A DNA stretch of 64,000 bases, from positions 16,979,190 through 17,043,189 of the forward strand of contig NC_134985.1 in NCBI RefSeq assembly GCF_050947335.1, given 5' to 3'. Position numbers and translations under genes: made by a program. A model generated the notes under the pieces. The model was not told the DNA's origin. It was given only the letters and a program-made list of their open reading frames with translations, and did not search any database. Shown one piece after another: positions 61,201-64,000 of the stretch. Source of the DNA: Megachile rotundata. Taxonomy: Eukaryota > Arthropoda > Insecta > Hymenoptera > Megachilidae. Each line of letters starts with the position of its first letter. Position 1 is the stretch's first letter.

Positions 61201-63931
61201 TTAAATTTGTACATACAAATAAATTTCTTAAATGTGTGCATATAAATAAATTTCTTAAATGTGTGTATATAAATAAATTTCTTAAATGTGTGCATATAAA
61301 TAAGTTTGTTAAATGTGTGCATATAAATAAATTTCTTAAACGAGGTACATATAAATAAATTTCTTAAATGAGGTACATATAAATAAATTTGTTAAATGTG
61401 TCCACACTTAAAAATGTTAAGTTGTCGGACAAGTTTCGAATAGAAGGATATAAGTTGGATTTGAACGAAATTCGTTCGAGCGTCCATCTTGGCTTCCTAA
61501 CATTTTCCCTTCACGCTCTCTCGCCAAAGCTTTCGTCTCTTTGCCGCCCCCTTCGGGGCTCGGCTGTTCAAGAAGTAATCTCGAGCAAAGAACCGCAGAA
61601 AGTCGCGTTGATACCTTTCTGTTTTATTTTTTTTAATAGTTGAAATTGAGTTTGGAAGTGGCTACGTTAAGAGGGATTGAAGGAACCGAGGGAACTTTAA
61701 TTTTCACGAATAGTAAGACGTATAAATGACGTATGAAATCGGGAAGAGAAGCTTTTTATCTTATTACCCAAAAAAAATAAAATCATGGTGTATTTTCTTG
61801 TCGAATATTTCGTTCGTGTAAAGCTGAGTATACACGCTCGCAATTTGCACAAGCTAATTTGCGCATGCAAATTTACACGAACAAACTGAATCGATAATCC
61901 TGTTTACATGTTCGGTTTAGTTTGCGCAATTTTTCAGTTTGCTGATTAATTTTCCCCGAACGAGGTGTATCGTTCGATCGATATCTATATACGATGTTTA
62001 TTGTCATATAAATTATCAAAGTGGACTAAAATAAACTCGGTGGTTCGATTAAATGTTTGCGTACAGATAAAACAAGTCGGCAAATAAATTCAGTCAGTGC
62101 ATTGATTAAAAAAATGTCTCTGTTAACGTTCGATCAAAGATTACACTTTTTATGCAGAATTTCAACAAAAATAATTTCTATAAAATTTGAAATAAATTCG
62201 TTGTAGAGAATCAGACATTGAGAATCATGTGTCAGACGTAGTTGTATTAAAATAATTACTTAAGTTTGAACAAAAATAATTTCTATAAAATTTGAAATAA
62301 ATTTGTTGTAGAGAATCAGACATTGAGACTCCTGCGTCAGACGTAGTTGTATTAAAATAATTACTTAAACTAGTTGCACCAAAAATATGTATGTCAGTTA
62401 AATAAAATATTCATGCCAAATAGTTAACACAGAATGCATAGAAGTTCCAAAGATTCCCTGAAGTAAGAATGCGAAGAGCTTAATGTACCAATTGAATTCC
62501 CGATAAAAAATCGCCTTCGAACGAGGATATTTTCTCAAGTAAGGCGCTAATGGCGTCAAACGTGAGGAGTAAGACGTCGAGGCGATTGAATCGAAGGTTT
62601 CCTTGGATGTTCGTGGAATCGGTGCCAGCATTCCTTCCGTAAGACGCTCTTTTTTCCGCGGCAATCACGGCTTAAGAGAAGGGAGCTTTTTAATGCCGTG
62701 GACGAGCCCGCGAAAGGTATGTGCGAATACAATTATTAGCCGGCTCTCGAAGTGGCTTCCCCGTTCGTCGTTCTCGTGGCGGCGCCAGCTCATCTTTAAT
62801 TCATGCCATCCGGTGGCTCGGCTCGATCGATAAATTATAATTTCACCCCGTATCGGCCCGAGCGAGGTGACGGTTATCCGTCAGCCACCAGCAGGATCAC
62901 GTATTTGTACGATTTCCTTTCTGCGACGACGTAACATTTCCGATTATACTGTCATCCTCTTTGCTTTCCCCTTATCGGCTGATTCTTATCGGCACGTCAA
63001 TTGCAGCCTCTGCATACAATCGGTGTGGGATAAACTCGATCCTTTTGGAACTTTGTTTCTTGCGAAGGGGGATTTTTGTTGTATAGGGATGTTGGAAAAT
63101 AGGAATTTAGAGGGGTGTGAGGGTGTGAGGATTTAGGAATGTTGGGATTCAAGTATATGCAGAAGTATAGAGATTTAAAGGTACAGAGACTCAGAGATTT
63201 AAAAGTACAGAAATGCAGGAATTTAAGTATAGAAGATGTTAAGTGTGGAAGATAAATATTGTGTAGTACAATATAATATAATCTACAAGCCATATCTAGA
63301 AATCTATATGTACCTTACGTACCTTACCTATATGCACTCAACATTATATGCACTCAAAATCTCAAAATCTGTTACTCACTAAATTATCCTAGCTTACTTC
63401 CACTAACCCCAAAAGAACATACCAAAAAAAAGAAAATAACGTCACCCATATTTAAATAATAAGAACCAACCTTGACATGTTGCGATGAAAAAAAAGAATG
63501 AAAACATCTTTCAACATATCTGTCGCTACAATTCAGCTCCCCAGAAATGATTCAGAGTCGTTTTCCCGGACGACACGTTAAAAAAAGCATTGCCAGCTTC
63601 CTCGAGGGGGAAGATAGTATAGAGAGAGAGAGGAAAGAAAAAGGAAAAAAAAGAAGTAAGGGTCGGTAATCTCAGAGTAAATATTTACCCTTGTTGCAGG
63701 CTGAGGCAAGAGAGCCACGGAGGTGCCTGGTGCCCGAAGCAGCAGATCACGACGGAACCACGCGAGTGGCTGGAAATCGATCTTCACACGGTCCACATGA
63801 TCACCGCCACCGGCACTCAAGGCCGCTTTGGCAACGGCCAAGGTGTCGAATACTCGGAAGCTTACATGCTCGAGTATTGGAGGCCGAAGCTTGGCAAGTG
63901 GGTTCGGTACAGGGACGTCCGGGGCGAAGAG
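43128..63931 (+). CDS. Ddr: Discoidin domain receptor tyrosine kinase, 5' partial gene (joined exons)
   Basis: This is the partial gene model made from coding segments 43128-43203, 56215-56320 and 63700-63931, running off the right edge. The joined frame encodes 138 residues: signal peptide 1-20 or so, then the N-terminal half of a discoidin domain from Cys28. Intron phases are 1, 2 and 0, all with canonical GT-AG borders. DDR proteins are single-pass membrane receptors that bind collagen through the discoidin domain and signal through a cytoplasmic tyrosine kinase; this is family knowledge, since only the ligand-binding part is seen. Cysteines 28 and 72 should pair with cysteines encoded further downstream. 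Very long introns full of repeats and candidate regulatory sites are typical of a developmentally regulated insect receptor gene. No other coding gene is recognised on either strand within the introns. Confidence 0.9.
46000..46745. repeat. TCCCAAATT array with 93-bp units, apparent 186-bp dimers
   Basis: The left half (46000-46300) is an irregular run of CTCAAATTCCCAAATT elements. The right half has an exact 93-bp unit: AACTTAGCAATCCCCCA begins at 46304, 46397, 46490, 46583 and 46676. After it, units 2 and 4 read CTTCCCAAATCCCAATATTCCC, while units 3 and 5 read CTCC(A/C)CAAATCCCAAAATTCCC-like sequence, so types alternate. Ninety-three is divisible by three and leaves a 166-codon minus-strand frame (LEDLEIWE repeats), a repeat artefact. 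Confidence 0.93.
48638..48812. repeat. CATA / CATG tetranucleotide microsatellite
   Basis: ATACATAC, ATGCATAC and ACACATGC tetranucleotide steps over about 175 bp, with regular CATGCATACA units in the middle. It generates meaningless MHVCMYVC-type frames on both strands. Confidence 0.95.
49061..49092. promoter_or_regulatory. Cluster of GACGTC (CRE/ATF-like) palindromes
   Basis: GACGTC occurs at 49061 and then three times head to tail at 49075-49092, the last in the form GACGTCAAG. The GACGTCA form is close to the ATF/CREB core TGACGTCA. The block lies in Ddr intron 1 in CpG-rich DNA. Activity is not known. Confidence 0.3.
49377..49748. repeat. 124-bp tandem repeat, three copies
   Basis: AGTACCAAGAAAAAAT recurs at 49377, 49501 and 49625, exactly 124 bp apart. 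Each unit continues with TTCATTTTGTTTTTTCTTC, AACGTAAAATTTATAATRTG, a TATATTATACATGTGA segment and CCCATATGTAATCTCAT. The copies are almost identical, so the duplication is recent. Confidence 0.95.
50101..50170 (+). promoter_or_regulatory. Candidate TATA-type promoter within Ddr intron 1
   Basis: TATATAAAAGGGG starts at 50101, preceded by a CpG-rich segment. About 31-35 bases downstream is AAGCAGTGC (50133-50141), an Inr-like CAGT element at the canonical distance, and AGACA (50166-50170) fits the RGWYV core of a downstream element but a few bases too far. A GTAAGC that could act as a splice donor overlaps the putative start. Downstream DNA is CpG-rich to about 50550, but the frame there has no recognisable domain and no convincing ATG at its beginning. 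It could drive a nested or alternative transcript, or be chance. Confidence 0.3.
54798..55112. repeat. Degenerate duplication of about 152 bp, two copies
   Basis: The first copy starts at GGTTCTGTTTGAACATAATC (about 54798) and the second at GGTTATGTTTGAATATGACT (about 54950). Both contain CATACATAAG(C/A)TAAAAATAAT and AAACATAACCCATCTA. Further AACATAACCT fragments are present upstream from 54730. Confidence 0.75.
56215..56320 (+). CDS. Ddr: Ddr exon 2 of the coding region: start of the discoidin domain (residues 26-61)
   Basis: The exon is 106 bases, bounded by TTTCCTTTGTTTGCAG and a GTGAGT donor at 56321. Two bases complete Ser26, 34 codons follow, and two bases (CG) start Arg61. The peptide begins QCIAPLGMESGVIPDADITA and continues SSSFDSGNVGPHHGR. 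Cys28, the LGM(E/x)xGxIPDxDITASSS stretch and the variable loop after it are the hallmark opening of the DDR collagen-binding discoidin (F5/8 type C) domain. In this family the first cysteine pairs with one near the end of the domain, which would lie outside the window. The exon lies 13 kb from the signal-peptide exon and 7.4 kb from the next, yet both phases fit exactly, which is strong support for the splice sites. No in-frame stop is present. Confidence 0.95.
56726..56786 (+). promoter_or_regulatory. Three regularly spaced GCCATTTT sites (PHO/YY1-type)
   Basis: GCCATTTTGTATTAAG at 56726 and 56752 and GCCATTTTATT at 56779 are spaced 26 and 27 bp. Linking DNA is also similar (TGTTACGACA and CGTTACGACG), so this is a three-copy 26-bp repeat. 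GCCAT with a following TTTT is the core recognised by YY1 and its fly relative PHO. Function as a Polycomb or enhancer element is only an inference. Confidence 0.35.
57770..58230. repeat. 16-bp minisatellite (CCCAAATCCCAAATCT)
   Basis: After an irregular lead-in of TTTTC and AATTCTCAA elements (57770-57890) there are about 18 near-perfect 16-bp units, CCCAAATCCCAAATCT, to about 58185. A recurrent variant has CCCGAAT for CCCAAAT. As 16 is not a multiple of three, frames repeat every 16 residues (SQIPNLPNPKSPKSQI) and several 100-197 codon frames stay open on both strands; none is a gene. The minus strand has GGG runs spaced by 4 and 6 bases. Confidence 0.96.
59158..59667. repeat. Tandem repeat of about 168-173 bp, three copies
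   Basis: ACCTGTGCTTCTTATATTTTA recurs at about 59158, 59331 and 59499. Each copy contains CTACATGGAACACGTTGTCC, CATATGTGCTCT, and an end segment CTTTATTTTTAARCATTGTC followed by TTTAGGTATAGTTA. The first copy has an extra five bases (GATCT region). Copies are more than 90% alike by eye. Confidence 0.93.
60463..60960. repeat. Old degenerate duplication, two copies
   Basis: Similar blocks occur in order: TATTCTCATG at 60525 and 60810; GACTTATTCTA(T/C)TTTATGT at 60651 and 60857; CTTGTACGTCCATAAATCTTCTCT-like DNA near 60733 and 60935. Spacing is unequal (285 and 206 bp), so the copies have diverged with insertions or deletions. Confidence 0.5.
61100..61400. repeat. 27-bp AT-rich minisatellite (AAATTTCTTAAATGTGTGCATATAAAT)
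   Basis: About ten units. AAATTTCTT anchors at 61221 and 61248 show the 27-bp period; variants have TTTGTT for TTTCTT and ACAT for GCAT. Twenty-seven is divisible by three, which keeps a 62-codon frame open (HINKFLKCV repeats). Confidence 0.93.
61856..61873. other. Short inverted repeat AATTTGC-GCAT-GCAAATT
   Basis: Perfect 7-base arms around GCAT, including the octamer-type ATGCAAAT. Related CAATTTGCAC lies just before (61840-61849) and TTTGCGCAATTTTT follows at 61922-61935. See findings. Confidence 0.4.
62166..62375. repeat. Direct tandem duplication, 105-bp unit
   Basis: CAAAAATAATTTCTATAAAATTTGAAATAAATT starts at 62166 and again at 62271. The copies differ by only a few bases (TTCGTTG versus TTTGTTG, AATCATGTG versus CTCCTGCG), so the duplication is fairly recent. 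Confidence 0.95.
63700..63931 (+). CDS. Ddr: Ddr exon 3 of the coding region: discoidin domain core (residues 61-138)
   Basis: The exon is 232 bases, one base completing Arg61 plus 77 codons, and ends on a codon boundary at a GTGAGT donor (63932). Acceptor is TTTACCCTTGTTGCAG. Readable family motifs in order are GGAWCPKQQI (68-77), EWLEIDLHTVHMITATGTQG (83-102), RFGNGQGVEYSEAYMLEYWR (103-122) and KWVRYRD (127-133). These match the discoidin domain of DDR receptor tyrosine kinases: AWCP with the second conserved cysteine (Cys72), the LxIDLHxxH strand, the GTQGR loop and the E(Y/F)xxxYxLxY strand. In vertebrate DDRs the GTQGR loop contributes to collagen binding; here it continues FGNGQG instead of the vertebrate HAGGxG. 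The kinase domain and transmembrane segment are not in the window. A discoidin-only secreted paralogue is possible but less likely given the close DDR match. Confidence 0.96.
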
Positions 63932-64000
63932 GTGAGTTTTCAATTTTCTTTGAAACGTTATTTTATTATAAATTTTGGGTATTTTAATTGTGTTCATATT
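63932..64000 (+). other. Start of Ddr intron 3 (cut by window edge)
   Basis: After the GTGAGT donor the sequence turns AT-rich with no coding character up to the window end. The intron is phase 0. Confidence 0.8.

Larger units (their letters stand above)
56321..63699 (+). other. Ddr intron 2 (phase 2), 7.4 kb
   Basis: Intron between the two discoidin-domain exons, with GTGAGTGAAT donor and CCTTGTTGCAG acceptor. It contains tandem arrays at 57.77-58.23, 59.16-59.67, 61.1-61.4 and 62.17-62.38 kb and a degenerate duplication near 60.46-60.96 kb. The remaining stretches (56.3-57.77, 58.23-59.16, 59.67-60.46, 61.4-62.16 and 62.38-63.7 kb) hold no recognisable gene. CpG-richer blocks occur near 57.15-57.55, 58.8-59.1, 59.95-60.35, 61.43-61.65 and 62.5-63.0 kb. 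A purine-rich GA tract lies at about 63616-63660, shortly before the exon 3 acceptor. Confidence 0.85.

Overview
The window is animal nuclear DNA, most likely from an insect and probably a hymenopteran (bee, wasp or ant). The evidence is GT-AG introns of 7-13 kb, tiny exons, AT-rich stretches alternating with CpG-rich blocks, many minisatellites, and a coding sequence that reads as an arthropod-type discoidin domain receptor. The order is an inference; species cannot be read from the sequence. No bacterial, organellar or viral gene was recognised.

Only one gene is supported: the 5' part of a discoidin domain receptor tyrosine kinase (Ddr) on the + strand. Three exons join in frame: 43071-43203 (leader end, start codon, signal peptide), 56215-56320 (start of the discoidin domain) and 63700-63931 (most of the first half of that domain). 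Reading phases match at both junctions, and together they give residues 1-138. The rest of the gene (remaining discoidin repeats, transmembrane segment, kinase) must lie beyond the right edge. The start-codon exon has its own splice acceptor, so at least one untranslated exon lies upstream; it could not be located.

From 1 to 43070 there is no recognisable coding sequence. This is either the first (leader) intron of Ddr, intergenic DNA, or both. It is a mosaic of CpG-rich single-copy blocks (about 10.5-11.1, 14.2-14.8, 20.1-22.1, 33.8-34.3, 35.0-35.7, 38.0-39.6 and 42.4-43.0 kb), AT-rich single-copy DNA and tandem repeats. The same mosaic continues through Ddr introns 1 (43204-56214) and 2 (56321-63699).

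Tandem arrays are the dominant structure, about twenty in all. Many are built from a TTTGGGA/TCCCAAA module in either orientation, and three have a higher-order alternation of unit types: 47 bp in 94-bp dimers at 4979-5340, 93 bp in apparent 186-bp dimers at 46304-46730, and 107 bp with a possible 3-unit rhythm at 19180-19980. Two arrays 54 kb apart (3440-4110 and 57890-58190) share a 16-bp unit and an 11-base core and put regular G-runs on the minus strand. Many long open frames here are by-products of these repeats and were not called as genes.

Other items: a probable piggyBac-type MITE bounded by TTAA at 16549-16785, two overlapping four-codon upstream ORFs just before the Ddr start, a cluster of nuclear-receptor half-sites at 8744-8784, three regularly spaced GCCATTTT (PHO/YY1-type) sites at 56726-56786, a GACGTC cluster at 49061-49092 and a TATA-type promoter candidate at 50101-50140. 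I did not find a new multi-gene system.
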